Positions 18,089 through 26,791 of a stretch of DNA of 64,000 nucleotides are shown here, piece after piece. Under the pieces are notes generated by a model. That model searched no databases. It worked only from the letters and a program-made list of their open reading frames with translations, and was not told the origin of the DNA. Origin of the DNA: Jeotgalibacillus salarius. GTDB taxonomy: Bacteria > Bacillota > Bacilli > Bacillales > Jeotgalibacillaceae. How positions within the stretch are numbered: position 1 is the first letter of the stretch; every line of letters begins with the position of its first letter. The translations under genes and the position numbers were made by a program. The DNA lies in contig NZ_SORX01000007.1 in NCBI RefSeq assembly GCF_004405125.1, forward strand, positions 1 to 64,000, written 5' to 3'.

Positions 18089-19699
18089 TTACACATATAT
18101 AATATTGTGCTTGTGATTAAATTCAACTTCTGACTTCACTAAATCGTCAAGAAAAGAATCACCGTAACGGTTAATATAGTAGTAAATATTCCAGATTCTT
18201 TCCTGTGGACCACCTGAAGGTCTGAGGGCATTTGCTACACGGTCGTATTTTCTCAATATATTGTCGTGCTTTAACTTGATTGCCTCATCTGATTTCAGTT
18301 GAAGATAAGAGAGCTGCTTCATATGAAAATTCAGGTTTTTTTCCACCACCTGATTAAAGTTAGGGTCATATTCAGAAGTCAGGTGTTTAATTTGATGGTA
18401 TTGTTCAATTAACTGTTCTTCTGTTTCTTCTATTAAGGTACACAATGATTGATCTTTAACTTCTTCCCAGAAATGAGTCTTCTCATTTTCAACGCCTCTG
18501 CTGATCACTTCATTAACAGATAGATCCAACTCTTTTGCATCCTGTTCAATATTTCTTTCAACAATTGTAAATGTAAGGCGTGGTACGACGGGTGGCATCT
18601 GAAAACCTGCTTTCTCAAAACCGGTTTTTAATTCCGCCCAATAAGCAATCTCACCAGGTCCGCCGATAAATGCAAGTGTCGGGATGAGCCACTCCTGCAT
18701 TAACGGTCTGGTCACAACATTATTACTCAGATTTTCAGGCGTACTCTCTGCAGCTGCCATTAATTCTTCCAATGAATATGTTCTGCCGGATTTATCATAA
18801 AACTCACCGTTTCTGTTAAATAACAATTGCCGTTCCCCATCAACTCTTATAAATAAGTTTGACGCATCATCTTCTAATTCGATCATTGGAGTAAAACCAT
18901 CATTTTTTAATACTTCCTGCTGTGATAAAACAGCCTGATTCAATGTTGCATGCTGTTCAATCAGCTGTTTGAAAAATGATGATTCAATCTTTCTGAGTTC
19001 AGGGTCTGCTGCATCCAGTACGAGAAGGCCTGTATCCTTGAACAGATCCATTACAAGCCAGGCAAACATTTTTGATATATTTTGATTTTCTGATGCAGCC
19101 CGATACAGTGTTTTGCGCAATTTTGCTGTATGAGAGGTCTCGCCGAATTCAGCAAGAATCTCATCAATCCAGGATTGCATATCTGAAAGAGTATACTGAA
19201 TATCTGAAGCCATCTTTTTAGTTAACACTCTTTCAGGATAACCCTTCTTTTTTAGCTTTCCACCTGATTCAGTATACACATGATTGATTTCCAGAAAGTC
19301 ATGATCTTCACCGGCAATCCAGAAAACAGGAATTACTTTTCTGCCGAGATCTTTAGACTGCTGTTCAGCGAGCTTTATAATTGAAATAACTTTATGTATT
19401 GAATAAAGAGGTCCGGTTAATAATCCTGCCTGCTGACCGCCAACGACTGCGACTGCATCTTCTTTTAATGCTGACAGTGAAACCTTGGTCTCGTCAGATA
19501 TGGGCAACTCATTCATATACGTTTCTATACATGCTGCTAATTCTTTGCGCATAAACGTTCTCTGATCAAGATCAGCCAGCCTCTTATTAAAGTCGTGCTG
19601 ATATGAATAATGAAAATGTTTCATTGCAATAGAAGATTCGTTTATATATGCCGAAGCAAATGGCTGTATAGCCGGAAGATCCAATTGTTTTACGAGCAT
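18089..19699 (-). CDS. bshC: Bacillithiol biosynthesis cysteine-adding enzyme BshC
   Basis: BshC is the putative cysteine ligase of the last step of bacillithiol synthesis (cysteine joined to GlcN-malate), in the cytoplasm. The 536-aa length fits the family (~539). Recognisable blocks are VVGGQQAGLLTGPLYSIHK, FWIAGEDHDFLEINH, RDxx-like LRPSGGPQERIWN near the C-terminus and AFIGGPGEIAYWAEL. A C-terminal coiled-coil is present. It sits next to mraZ, as yllA does in B. subtilis. AAAGGAG lies 9 bases before the ATG. Confidence 0.95.
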   Translation of the reverse strand: MLVKQLDLPAIQPFASAYINESSIAMKHFHYSYQHDFNKRLADLDQRTFMRKELAACIETYMNELPISDETKVSLSALKEDAVAVVGGQQAGLLTGPLYSIHKVISIIKLAEQQSKDLGRKVIPVFWIAGEDHDFLEINHVYTESGGKLKKKGYPERVLTKKMASDIQYTLSDMQSWIDEILAEFGETSHTAKLRKTLYRAASENQNISKMFAWLVMDLFKDTGLLVLDAADPELRKIESSFFKQLIEQHATLNQAVLSQQEVLKNDGFTPMIELEDDASNLFIRVDGERQLLFNRNGEFYDKSGRTYSLEELMAAAESTPENLSNNVVTRPLMQEWLIPTLAFIGGPGEIAYWAELKTGFEKAGFQMPPVVPRLTFTIVERNIEQDAKELDLSVNEVISRGVENEKTHFWEEVKDQSLCTLIEETEEQLIEQYHQIKHLTSEYDPNFNQVVEKNLNFHMKQLSYLQLKSDEAIKLKHDNILRKYDRVANALRPSGGPQERIWNIYYYINRYGDSFLDDLVKSEVEFNHKHNIIYV

Positions 19700-19778
19700 C
19701 GATAAAAACTCCTTTAATCCACATTAGTCCATCGTCATTATACCATCTACTTTTCGAAAGCCGAAAGAATAATGCTTG

Positions 19779-20165
19779 TTAAAGTAATGATTTATAAACT
19801 GCGAGTGCCGTTCCCGCAATGACCAATGTGAAGTGGATCATAAAAAAAATTAAAAAGGACAGTCTCCATGTACTTTTTAAAATGTGACCAAATGTGAAAT
19901 CATCTTTTTTACTTCTAATGTAAAATGCAGCCATAATCCCTATGGATGCGATAATCAAAGAGATCATCCACAACATCGAAATATCCCAAATAAAAAGGAT
20001 GAGGAAATAAACTGACCCGATTAAAAATGGAGTTGTGATATTAATCCCTGATGAGACTGCTAACCTGTGTCTGGATGACAGCTTTTTTATTGCTATAAAT
20101 ACAATCAGATAAATCAGATACGGGGCATATAACAGTACACTGATGAATATAGCTGCAGCCTCCAC
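19779..20165 (-). CDS. DUF3397-like small membrane protein
   Basis: The 128-aa protein has four predicted membrane segments (about residues 5-25, 45-65, 68-84 and 103-124). It carries short basic/acidic loops such as IRSKKDDFTFGHILKSTWR. From memory it resembles DUF3397 proteins found between panE-like and bshC genes in Bacillales. The GTG start at 20165 shares its G with the TAG stop of the reductase gene, so the two are translationally coupled; GGAGGG is ~10 bases upstream. No function is known to me. Confidence 0.75.
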   Translation of the reverse strand: MEAAAIFISVLLYAPYLIYLIVFIAIKKLSSRHRLAVSSGINITTPFLIGSVYFLILFIWDISMLWMISLIIASIGIMAAFYIRSKKDDFTFGHILKSTWRLSFLIFFMIHFTLVIAGTALAVYKSLL

Positions 20166-21067
20166 TAGTCTGTTTCCCTCCCTGTTTCGATTGCAAGAAT
20201 ACCTTTCTCCAGAAATGGCAGAATGACAGGTAAGTAATTTTTTTCTTCAGCAACTTTCAATGCATATCCAGTCATAGACTCAATTTCTGTTTTGCGCCCG
20301 GCATTAATATCTGACAGCATAGATGATTCGTTTTCTGCGGTTCTTCTGCAAAGATCCAGGATATCTTCAAAACTGCACTTTTCAGCTGCCGCCGGAAATA
20401 GGGTGGACAGTTCACCGTAAAGTGTTTTCATCATATCTTTGAAGTATTGATTTTCGGCTAAAGAACCATTTTTCACCATAAAGATAGCTGTAAGAGGGTT
20501 AATCATCAGATTTTTAATTAATTTTATTGTTAGTAAACTTTCATAATCCTGGTCGAATGCAATCGGGAAATTTGATTGATTACAATTTATTATTTCAAGG
20601 ACTAGATCATCATTTCCCCGGAATTTTGCGATTCTCCACCAGCCAATTCCATTATGCTGAAATGAATGTGATGTCAGTTTTTTTACACCGTGTTCAACTG
20701 TGCTGACAAAAATATGATTGTGATTCAAATCCGGGAAAAGCTGCACGTGTGCCATCCCGTTTTGCAGAAATATTAATGGTACGTCTGCTGGTATTCGCTG
20801 AAGGTCAGGAATAATCCCCGCTAAATGATATTGTTTTACAGCAATGATTACTGCATCGGTCCGTGTAAATGCTTCACGTCCCAATACAGATGCTGTAACC
20901 GGCTGGTTTGAACCTCCTGAAGCTGAAACTCCATGGAGGTTAATCTGGTCTGACTGCTGCTCAGTTCTTGTACATATATGTATGTGATGGCCGCATTGCT
21001 TAAGTTGATGTGCAAAGAGAAGGCCGATTGACCCTGCACCAATGATATGTATATGTATGCTGATCAC
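20165..21067 (-). CDS. 2-dehydropantoate 2-reductase family protein (PanE/YlbQ-like)
   Basis: This is an NADPH-dependent ketopantoate reductase-fold protein; the classical reaction forms pantoate for coenzyme A. The 300-aa protein has an N-terminal Rossmann motif (IIGAGSIGLLFA) and FLQNGMAH in the middle. The C-terminal helical domain has KLIKNLMINPLTAIF and ESSMLSDINAGRKTEIESM, typical of PanE including the catalytic Lys. It corresponds to B. subtilis ylbQ by position. The only usable start is GTG at 21067, with an AAAAGGG site almost touching it, an unusually tight spacing. Confidence 0.88.
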   Translation of the reverse strand: MISIHIHIIGAGSIGLLFAHQLKQCGHHIHICTRTEQQSDQINLHGVSASGGSNQPVTASVLGREAFTRTDAVIIAVKQYHLAGIIPDLQRIPADVPLIFLQNGMAHVQLFPDLNHNHIFVSTVEHGVKKLTSHSFQHNGIGWWRIAKFRGNDDLVLEIINCNQSNFPIAFDQDYESLLTIKLIKNLMINPLTAIFMVKNGSLAENQYFKDMMKTLYGELSTLFPAAAEKCSFEDILDLCRRTAENESSMLSDINAGRKTEIESMTGYALKVAEEKNYLPVILPFLEKGILAIETGRETD

Positions 21068-21120
21068 CCCTTTTCATCTAGTTTATCAAAATTAAGAGAT
21101 GGAAAAGCATCATTTTTCAG

Positions 21121-21150
21121 AAAAATACCGCCAGAAGCTACTTCTGGCGG
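21121..21150 (-). terminator. Terminator of the acyl-CoA carboxylase operon
   Basis: A perfect 10-bp stem CCGCCAGAAG / CTTCTGGCGG with a 3-base loop, followed by TATTTTT on the minus strand, 8 bp behind the carboxyltransferase stop. Confidence 0.85.
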
Positions 21151-21158
21151 TTCGTACG

Positions 21159-22697
21159 TTATACAGGGTATACAGAATGCTTCTTTGGCGGCATTGGGAT
21201 CTTTTTTGATGCGTAGTATTCAAATCGGCTGATCAGAACATCTCTCAGTTCATCAGGCTCAACTATGTCATCAATAATCATTTCAGATGCCAGTCTGTAA
21301 ATATCTATCTCTTCCTGATATTCTTTATGTTTTTTCTGCACATAAGCAATTTTTTCTTTAGGATCTTCAATTTCCTGAATTTTATTAGAATATACTGCAT
21401 TGACAGCTGCTTCAGGTCCCATTACGGCTATTTGAGCTGAAGGCAGTGCAATACAGCAGTCAGGTTCAAATGCCGGTCCAGCCATTGCATAAAGGCCGGC
21501 GCCATAAGCTTTTCTGACCACAACCGATATTTTAGGCACAGTAGCAGAGCTCATAGCTGAAATCAGCTTGGCACCATGACGGATAATACCTGCACGCTCG
21601 ACCTTCGTTCCGATCATAAAGCCTGGCACGTCAGCAAGGAAAAGTAATGGAATGTTGAATGCATCACACAGCTGAATAAATTTCGCGCCTTTATCAGCTG
21701 AGTCAACAAATAATACGCCACCTTTAGCTTTTGGCTGGTTTGCAATCATTCCGACCGGCTTACCGTTCATTCTTGCAAAACCGGTAATCAGTTCAGGAGC
21801 AAAAAGCTTCTTAATCTCAAAAAAACTGTCCTGATCAATGAGCGTGTCAATGGCATCATACATATTAAATGGAGCATTTTGATTTGCCGGGATTAATCCT
21901 GACAGCTGCTCCTTACTATGAGACACTGCCGGTTCCTTCACCGGTACCTCACCTTCAAAGTTAAGAGGAAAATAGCTTAAGTAATTGATTGCATGATGAA
22001 TGGCTTCTTCTTCATTTTTGGCCAGGATATCTCCGCATCCACTTACTGAACAGTGCATTTTTGCACCACCCATTTCTTCAAGCGTCACTTTTTCACCGAT
22101 CACTTTTTCAGCCATTCTCGGGGAACCGAGATACATAGACGCATTTCCTTCAACCATAATGACGATATCACAAAAAGCAGGAATATAAGCGCCGCCTGCT
22201 GCTGACGGACCAAACAACAGACAAATTTGCGGGATGAAACCGGACAGTCTTACCTGATTGTGAAATATTCTTCCTGCGCCTCTGCGGTTTGGAAACATGT
22301 CAAGCTGATCTGTAATGCGGGCTCCTGCAGAGTCCACTAAGTAAAGCATCGGAACACGCAGCTTTTCAGCGGTTTCCTGTATGCGGATAATCTTTTCAAC
22401 CGTTCTCGCTCCCCAGGAACCGGCTTTAATGGTAGAATCATTGGCCATGATGCATACAGGTCTTCCATCCACAAGACCTGTTCCTGTAATGACGCCATCA
22501 GCCGGCAGGTCGCCTGCATTGAAGTTCGCAAACATTGCATCTTCTTTGAAAGAATCTTTGTCCACTAAGCGTTCTATTCTTGTTCTGGCAAACATCTTAC
22601 CCTGATCGTTCAGTTTTTCATGATACTTTGGTTTACCGCCTTTTTGTATCTCTTCACGGGCTTCTTTCAGCCTGCTCTGAATCGTTTCAGATTGCAT
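21159..22697 (-). CDS. Acyl-CoA carboxylase, carboxyltransferase subunit
   Basis: This is the beta subunit that moves carboxyl from biotin to an acyl-CoA. The 512-aa protein has both crotonase-fold halves: an N-terminal oxyanion block (GPSAAGGAYIPAFCD, MVEGNASMYLGSPRM) and a C-terminal one (GAGLYAMAGPAFEPD, AQIAVMGPEAAVNAVYS). Length and layout match B. subtilis YngE and propionyl-/methylcrotonyl-CoA carboxylases; I cannot fix the substrate from sequence alone. The ATG at 22697 lies behind AAAGGAGAGG. It is the third gene of a BC-BCCP-CT operon inserted between panE-like and ylbP genes. Confidence 0.9.
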   Translation of the reverse strand: MQSETIQSRLKEAREEIQKGGKPKYHEKLNDQGKMFARTRIERLVDKDSFKEDAMFANFNAGDLPADGVITGTGLVDGRPVCIMANDSTIKAGSWGARTVEKIIRIQETAEKLRVPMLYLVDSAGARITDQLDMFPNRRGAGRIFHNQVRLSGFIPQICLLFGPSAAGGAYIPAFCDIVIMVEGNASMYLGSPRMAEKVIGEKVTLEEMGGAKMHCSVSGCGDILAKNEEEAIHHAINYLSYFPLNFEGEVPVKEPAVSHSKEQLSGLIPANQNAPFNMYDAIDTLIDQDSFFEIKKLFAPELITGFARMNGKPVGMIANQPKAKGGVLFVDSADKGAKFIQLCDAFNIPLLFLADVPGFMIGTKVERAGIIRHGAKLISAMSSATVPKISVVVRKAYGAGLYAMAGPAFEPDCCIALPSAQIAVMGPEAAVNAVYSNKIQEIEDPKEKIAYVQKKHKEYQEEIDIYRLASEMIIDDIVEPDELRDVLISRFEYYASKKIPMPPKKHSVYPV

Positions 22698-22719
22698 GTA
22701 TTTTCCTCTCCTTTCGGGA

Positions 22720-22932
22720 TTATTCAAGAATTAGCAGCGTGTCACCTTCATTTACAAAATCACCAGCATTTACTTTAACCTCACTCACTTTACCTGCAGC
22801 TTCAGCCTCTACAGGAATTTCCATTTTCATTGATTCAAGCATCATCACTGGTTGTCCACTTTCAATCTGATCGCCATTGTTAACCAAAACTTGTAAAACT
22901 GTACCTGCCATCGTTGATGTAATCTGTGTCAT
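22720..22932 (-). CDS. Biotin carboxyl carrier protein of acyl-CoA carboxylase
   Basis: This is a small biotinyl domain protein of about 70 aa. The biotin attachment motif is ESMKMEIPV, with the Lys in the usual MKM context, flanked by the swinging-domain blocks GTVLQVLVNNGDQIESGQ and VNAGDFVNEGDTLLILE. Three ATG codons lie at 22941, 22938 and 22932; AAAGGAG ends at 22943, so the third gives a 10-base spacing and I prefer it, with low certainty. It resembles B. subtilis YngHB and overlaps or abuts the biotin carboxylase stop. Confidence 0.9.
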   Translation of the reverse strand: MTQITSTMAGTVLQVLVNNGDQIESGQPVMMLESMKMEIPVEAEAAGKVSEVKVNAGDFVNEGDTLLILE

Positions 22933-22937
22933 CGTCA

Positions 22938-24278
22938 TCATTCTCCTTTAATTTTCTCTAATGTTTGTGTGTGGTATTTCCCATCCATAAATTCAGCAGA
23001 ATCCAAAACGAGTTTATGGAGAGGAGTGTTTGTCTTTACACCCTCTATTTTGACTGAATCAAATGCCTGTCTTGCAGTTTTTATACATGACTGACGTGAA
23101 TCAGCTGTCACGATAAATTTAGCGATCATCGGATCATAGTAAGGTGTAATTTTATTATTTCTTTCATATCCGATATCTACCCTGATCCCCTGCCCTTCAG
23201 GAAATTCAACTGTCTCTAGTGTTCCTGGAGAAGGATAAAACGTTTTCGGATCTTCTGCGTAGATTCTGAACTCAATTGAATGTCCTGATGACTTTATCTC
23301 ATCCTGTTTTTGAACAGGAAGCCTTTCTCCAAATGCAGTAAGGATCTGCCATTCCACCAGGTCAAACCCTGTTATTTGTTCGGTAACTGGATGTTCAACC
23401 TGTAATCGGGTGTTCATTTCTAAAAAGAACGGATTCTCGTCAGTGTCCAATATACATTCAATCGTTCCTGCGTTTTTATATCCTACTGCTTTTCCAGCCT
23501 GCACGGCTAAATGATAAAGTCTTTCCTTTGCAGGTTCTGACAGGGAAGGAGACGGCGATTCTTCAATCACTTTTTGATTTCGTCTCTGAATTGAACAATT
23601 CCGTTCAAATAAATGAAATACTTCCCCTTCAGCATTCCCGAATATTTGCACTTCAATGTGGCGTGCTTTGGGGATGTATTTTTCTATAAACAATTTTCCG
23701 GATCCAAAGTAAGTTTGGGAGCGTTTGATTGTCGGTTCAAAATGCTGAGTGAGCGCTTGTTCATTTTTGCAAAGCACCATTCCCACTCCGCCTCCGCCAC
23801 TACTTGCTTTCAACATAACAGGGTAGCCGATTTTACCCGCTTCAAATTTCGCATCATCCAATGTCATATTGTCACTTTCATAACCAGGTACAACTGGGAC
23901 TCCGGCTTCCATCATCGTTTTTCTTGCTTCTATTTTGTCTCCCATCTTGCGCATGACTGAAGACGAAGGACCTATAAAGATGAACCCTTCCTTTTCTACT
24001 TGTTCAGCAAAATCTGCGTTTTCAGATAAAAGACCATAGCCTGGATGAATCGCATCAACGTTTTCCTCGGAAGCAATTTCAAGCAGTCTTTCAATATGTA
24101 AGTATGACTGGGCCACTGGAGGCGGACCGATCAACTTAGCTGTATCTGCTGCTTTCACATAAGGAAGATCCTGGTCGGCTTCAGAATACACAGCTACCGT
24201 TTCTATATTCATTTTATTACATGTTTTAATAACTCGAAGCGCTATTTCCCCACGGTTAGCAATTAGTATTTTTCTCAC
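22938..24278 (-). CDS. Biotin carboxylase subunit of acyl-CoA carboxylase (GTG start)
   Basis: This ATP-grasp biotin carboxylase charges the neighbouring carrier protein with bicarbonate. The 446-aa protein has the N-terminal block RKILIANRGEIALRVIK, the ATP-binding glycine loop KASSGGGGVGM, and ERNCSIQRRNQKVIEE. The catalytic EMNTRLQVEHPVTE motif follows, which completes the set. GTG at 24278 is chosen, with AAAGGGG ~7 bases upstream. It leads the BC-BCCP-CT operon, whose promoter is overlapped by a cre-like site, so catabolite control is likely. Confidence 0.93.
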   Translation of the reverse strand: MRKILIANRGEIALRVIKTCNKMNIETVAVYSEADQDLPYVKAADTAKLIGPPPVAQSYLHIERLLEIASEENVDAIHPGYGLLSENADFAEQVEKEGFIFIGPSSSVMRKMGDKIEARKTMMEAGVPVVPGYESDNMTLDDAKFEAGKIGYPVMLKASSGGGGVGMVLCKNEQALTQHFEPTIKRSQTYFGSGKLFIEKYIPKARHIEVQIFGNAEGEVFHLFERNCSIQRRNQKVIEESPSPSLSEPAKERLYHLAVQAGKAVGYKNAGTIECILDTDENPFFLEMNTRLQVEHPVTEQITGFDLVEWQILTAFGERLPVQKQDEIKSSGHSIEFRIYAEDPKTFYPSPGTLETVEFPEGQGIRVDIGYERNNKITPYYDPMIAKFIVTADSRQSCIKTARQAFDSVKIEGVKTNTPLHKLVLDSAEFMDGKYHTQTLEKIKGE

Positions 24279-24321
24279 AACAATCCCCTTTCTAAACATT
24301 TTATCTCCATCCCCACCTTCT

Positions 24322-24350
24322 ATTGTAAACGCTTTCTAATGAAATGTGCA
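24322..24350 (-). promoter_or_regulatory. Promoter of acyl-CoA carboxylase operon with cre-like site
   Basis: The minus strand reads TGCACA (24345-24350), 17 bases, then TACAAT (24322-24327). Positions 24324-24337 on the plus strand read TGTAAACGCTTTCT, matching the CcpA cre consensus TGWAANCGNTNWCA at 13 of 14 positions. The cre overlaps the -10 and spacer, a placement that normally means repression by CcpA on good carbon sources. Confidence 0.65.
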
Positions 24351-24441
24351 GAATTTTTTGACCTGTTGCGCTATAATATAGCTATATACCGTTTTAAGCG
24401 GTTACATCATAATCTCATCATACTTACAGGGAGTGTACGAA

Positions 24442-24918
24442 ATGTCTTATAAAGTAGAGAATTTAAAAATTAATTACAAAACTCTTGAAGAGTTTAATAA
24501 ATTTCGTGAAGTTGGCGTTCAGGAGCTTTCAATGAAAGAGGAACTTGAAACCAATATGGTCGAAAATGATAGTGAATCACCTTTCTACGGGATTTACTTA
24601 GGCAATAAACTGGTAGCAAGAATGAATCTTTTTAAAAGAGATGCACGCTTTGACCAGTATTTCGAACCTCCACAAAATTATCTGGAGCTCTGGAAAGTAG
24701 AAGTACTGCCTGATTATCAAAAAAAAGGCTACGGATCGAAAATGGTTGAGTATGCCAAAAGCTTCGGTCTTCCGATAAAAACGAATCCAAGAGTAAATTC
24801 AAGAGCTTTTTGGGAGCGGATGGGCTTTGAGTATGTCACTTATGATCTGGAAAGAGACTTAGGAGAAAATCCAATGGTCTGGTACCCGGATGGAGTTACA
24901 GAACAAATTCACGAATAA
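24442..24918 (+). CDS. ylbP: GNAT family N-acetyltransferase YlbP
   Basis: The 158-aa GNAT-fold protein carries the acetyl-CoA-binding core (LWKVEVLPDYQKKGYGSKMVEYAKS, with the QxxGYG loop) and the YlbP-type block YFEPPQNYLELW. Its substrate is not known to me. I chose the ATG at 24442 because GGGAG sits about 9 bases before it; an earlier in-frame GTG is the overlap of that site. It has the same position relative to gerR and the panE-like gene as in B. subtilis, apart from the inserted carboxylase operon. It ends at a bidirectional terminator. Confidence 0.88.
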   Translation: MSYKVENLKINYKTLEEFNKFREVGVQELSMKEELETNMVENDSESPFYGIYLGNKLVARMNLFKRDARFDQYFEPPQNYLELWKVEVLPDYQKKGYGSKMVEYAKSFGLPIKTNPRVNSRAFWERMGFEYVTYDLERDLGENPMVWYPDGVTEQIHE

Positions 24919-24921
24919 AAA

Positions 24922-24957
24922 ATAGAAACGAGGGCTGTTCGCAGCCCTCGTTTCTAT
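24922..24957. terminator. Bidirectional terminator between ylbP and gerR
   Basis: A perfect 16-bp stem (ATAGAAACGAGGGCTG and complement) closed by a TTCG loop. A T-rich tail is strongest on the minus strand (TATTTTTTATT), serving gerR; the plus strand serves ylbP. Confidence 0.9.
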
Positions 24958-24962
24958 ATTAC

Positions 24963-25547
24963 CTAAAAATGCTCTGAAGATTCGTTAACAGCTTTCTTTT
25001 CCATCCTGAACAGGTTGCCGTTAGGTTCCATCTTAAAAACACTTGATGATCTATCTCCATCTTCTGTCCCCAATTTTCTTGCTTTTTCAATCAGATAGAG
25101 TAATGCATGATAGTCTTCTTTTAATTCAGATATTTGTTCTTTTAGAAGTTGATTATCTTTTTCAAGTTTTTCACGATCTTTCTCTGCTTCTATTACTCTT
25201 AGTTCCATCTCTTCCGCAGGCTTACTCTGCTCAAGTCTGCTGATCCACTGATTCATCCTCATAATAAGCTGTTCTGCATTCCAGTCGCTGCTTTTTTCAA
25301 CAGACTTCTTTTCTTCTTCTCTTCTTTTTGCATACCTTACTTTTTTAGCTTCAGAGATCTGTTTCTGACATTCTTTTCTAAGACACGAATTCCACCGGAA
25401 CCCGCATGCTGCCGGCGTCCTGTTCAGTTCAATTGCAATCTCTTCAAATGCATTCAGCTGCGTACTTCCTCTTTCGATATGCGCAAGAACTCTCTCTTTT
25501 AACAACTGATCTTCATGCGATGTCCAGCCATCCTGTCTTAACTTCAC
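24963..25547 (-). CDS. gerR: RsfA-family sporulation transcription factor GerR (YlbO)
   Basis: GerR modulates SigE-dependent genes in the B. subtilis mother cell. The 194-aa protein begins with a Myb/SANT-like DNA-binding domain (RQDGWTSHEDQLLKERVLAHI, NAFEEIAIELNRTPAACGFRWNS in two blocks), the RsfA-family hallmark. A basic stretch (KKVRYAKRREEEKK) follows, then a long coiled-coil (about residues 110-165). GTG at 25547 has GGGGG ~7 bases upstream. Its place next to ylbP and rpmF supports YlbO rather than another RsfA paralogue. Confidence 0.87.
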   Translation of the reverse strand: MKLRQDGWTSHEDQLLKERVLAHIERGSTQLNAFEEIAIELNRTPAACGFRWNSCLRKECQKQISEAKKVRYAKRREEEKKSVEKSSDWNAEQLIMRMNQWISRLEQSKPAEEMELRVIEAEKDREKLEKDNQLLKEQISELKEDYHALLYLIEKARKLGTEDGDRSSSVFKMEPNGNLFRMEKKAVNESSEHF

Positions 25548-25622
25548 TCTGATTCCCCCATTTTCATATTAATATAGCTGATATACAGTTTTGTAATCTA
25601 TTGATATTCTATGCCCGAATAT

Positions 25623-25668
25623 AAAAAAATAGACATAAAAAAATACGAAAAACGTATTTTTTATGTCT
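25623..25668 (-). terminator. Terminator of the enoyl-CoA hydratase-like gene
   Basis: AGACATAAAAAATACG pairs with CGTATTTTTTTATGTCT across a 5-base loop (one bulge), followed by ATTTTTTTAT on the minus strand. Confidence 0.85.
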
Positions 25669-25672
25669 ACTA

Positions 25673-26425
25673 TTATTTTTCAAAGAATTTTTCAACAGCT
25701 TGATGGTGCTCTTCTTTCTCCCATAGCACTGAACACTCATAGATTTCGCTTTCCATCCGGGCTTTTAAATCTCCGGCAGTCCACTTTTGAGTGAGCATTT
25801 TTTTGTATGCTCCCAGGACTGCTCCTGATTTTTCAAATACCGGTTTAAACATATCAATCAGTTCATCAACTGATTCAACCTGAACTGTCTGATCGATAAA
25901 GCCTAATTCGTATAATGTGCTTTCATGGTGTACTTTCGCTTCTGATAATAGGCGAAACACCTGATTTGCAGGTAATCTTTCATATAATAATGTACCTCCA
26001 CCCCAGCCGGTAGTGATCGCGAGATTAGCCTGAACAAAGCCCATTTTAATGCCTGGACGGGCTATTCTGTAATCACAGGCTGCTGCAATTTCACAGCCAC
26101 CACCAACCGCAGCACCATTTATGTATGCTACAGTTACTTTATTCAATGTAGCAAGCTGATAGAGTATCGAGCCCATGTTTGATAACATGCCATAGGCTTC
26201 TTTTTGAGTTTTTAACCGGTGAAACTCCTGCAGGTCCCCACCAGCACAAAATGCCTCATTCCCTTCACCGGTTACGATCAGTGCTTTTACATAATCGTTT
26301 TTTTGTGCTTGATTTATCGCTATTTGAAGCCCGTCCATGACTTCATAGTTAACTGCATTTCTGCGTTCCGGACGAGAAATTGTAAAAATTAATGCATGAT
26401 TATTTTGCTGAATCGTATACCCCAT
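25673..26425 (-). CDS. Enoyl-CoA hydratase/isomerase family protein
   Basis: This 250-aa crotonase-fold protein carries the oxyanion-hole blocks EAFCAGGDLQEF and GAAVGGGCEIAAACDYRIA. The first catalytic Glu of hydratases (GGGCE) is present. The second catalytic Glu, normally in the QPEV-like block, aligns with Gln here (KMGFVQANLAITTGWGG). It may therefore be an isomerase, a hydrolase or an inactive relative rather than a true hydratase. The ATG has AAAGGGG upstream. It sits between rpmF and gerR with its own terminator, so it is probably a single-gene unit. Confidence 0.88.
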   Translation of the reverse strand: MGYTIQQNNHALIFTISRPERRNAVNYEVMDGLQIAINQAQKNDYVKALIVTGEGNEAFCAGGDLQEFHRLKTQKEAYGMLSNMGSILYQLATLNKVTVAYINGAAVGGGCEIAAACDYRIARPGIKMGFVQANLAITTGWGGGTLLYERLPANQVFRLLSEAKVHHESTLYELGFIDQTVQVESVDELIDMFKPVFEKSGAVLGAYKKMLTQKWTAGDLKARMESEIYECSVLWEKEEHHQAVEKFFEK

Positions 26426-26506
26426 ATTTTTTCCCCTTTACGCTAATCTGCAAATTATTGTAACACGAGACATACGAGTGGTGTTTAAGCAAAACTGCAA
26501 TAACAC

Positions 26507-26545
26507 AAAAAACCTGCAAAGGGCCATGGTCCCTGTTGCAGGTTT
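26507..26545 (-). terminator. Terminator of yceD-rpmF
   Basis: AACCTGCAACAGGG and CCCTTTGCAGGTT pair with one bulge around a 7-base loop, followed by a T-tract on the minus strand. Confidence 0.8.
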
Positions 26546-26558
26546 TCAGAAGAAGCAA

Positions 26559-26732
26559 TTATTTTCCAACTACTTCTTTGCCTTTATAAGTTCCGCACGC
26601 TTTACACACGCGGTGAGAAAGCTTCATTTCTCCACAGTTAGAGCACTCTACCATACCTGGTACAGATAGCTTGACATGCGTACGACGCTTTCTTTTAGCG
26701 GTTTTCGATGTTCTTCTAAATGGTACTGCCAT
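26559..26732 (-). CDS. rpmF: 50S ribosomal protein L32 (zinc-binding form)
   Basis: L32 is a small protein of the large ribosomal subunit. The 57-aa protein starts [19 protein letters not shown] behind a near-perfect AAGGAGGTGG site. It has the zinc ribbon with four Cys (CSNCG and CKACG), so it is the Cys-containing paralogue type. It follows yceD by ~60 bp, a very conserved pairing, and both are driven by the consensus promoter at 27365-27393. Confidence 0.97.
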   Translation of the reverse strand: MAVPFRRTSKTAKRKRRTHVKLSVPGMVECSNCGEMKLSHRVCKACGTYKGKEVVGK

Positions 26733-26791
26733 GTTTCCCACCTCCTTAAAGAGAGTGATTGTAAAATGAACCATAGGTCCAGTTTTTACGT

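Noticed and set aside
22720-24278. The BC-BCCP-CT operon as the housekeeping acetyl-CoA carboxylase
   Set aside because: The carboxyltransferase is a single ~512-aa chain of the propionyl/methylcrotonyl type, not split AccA/AccD, and the carrier is a minimal 70-aa domain rather than AccB.
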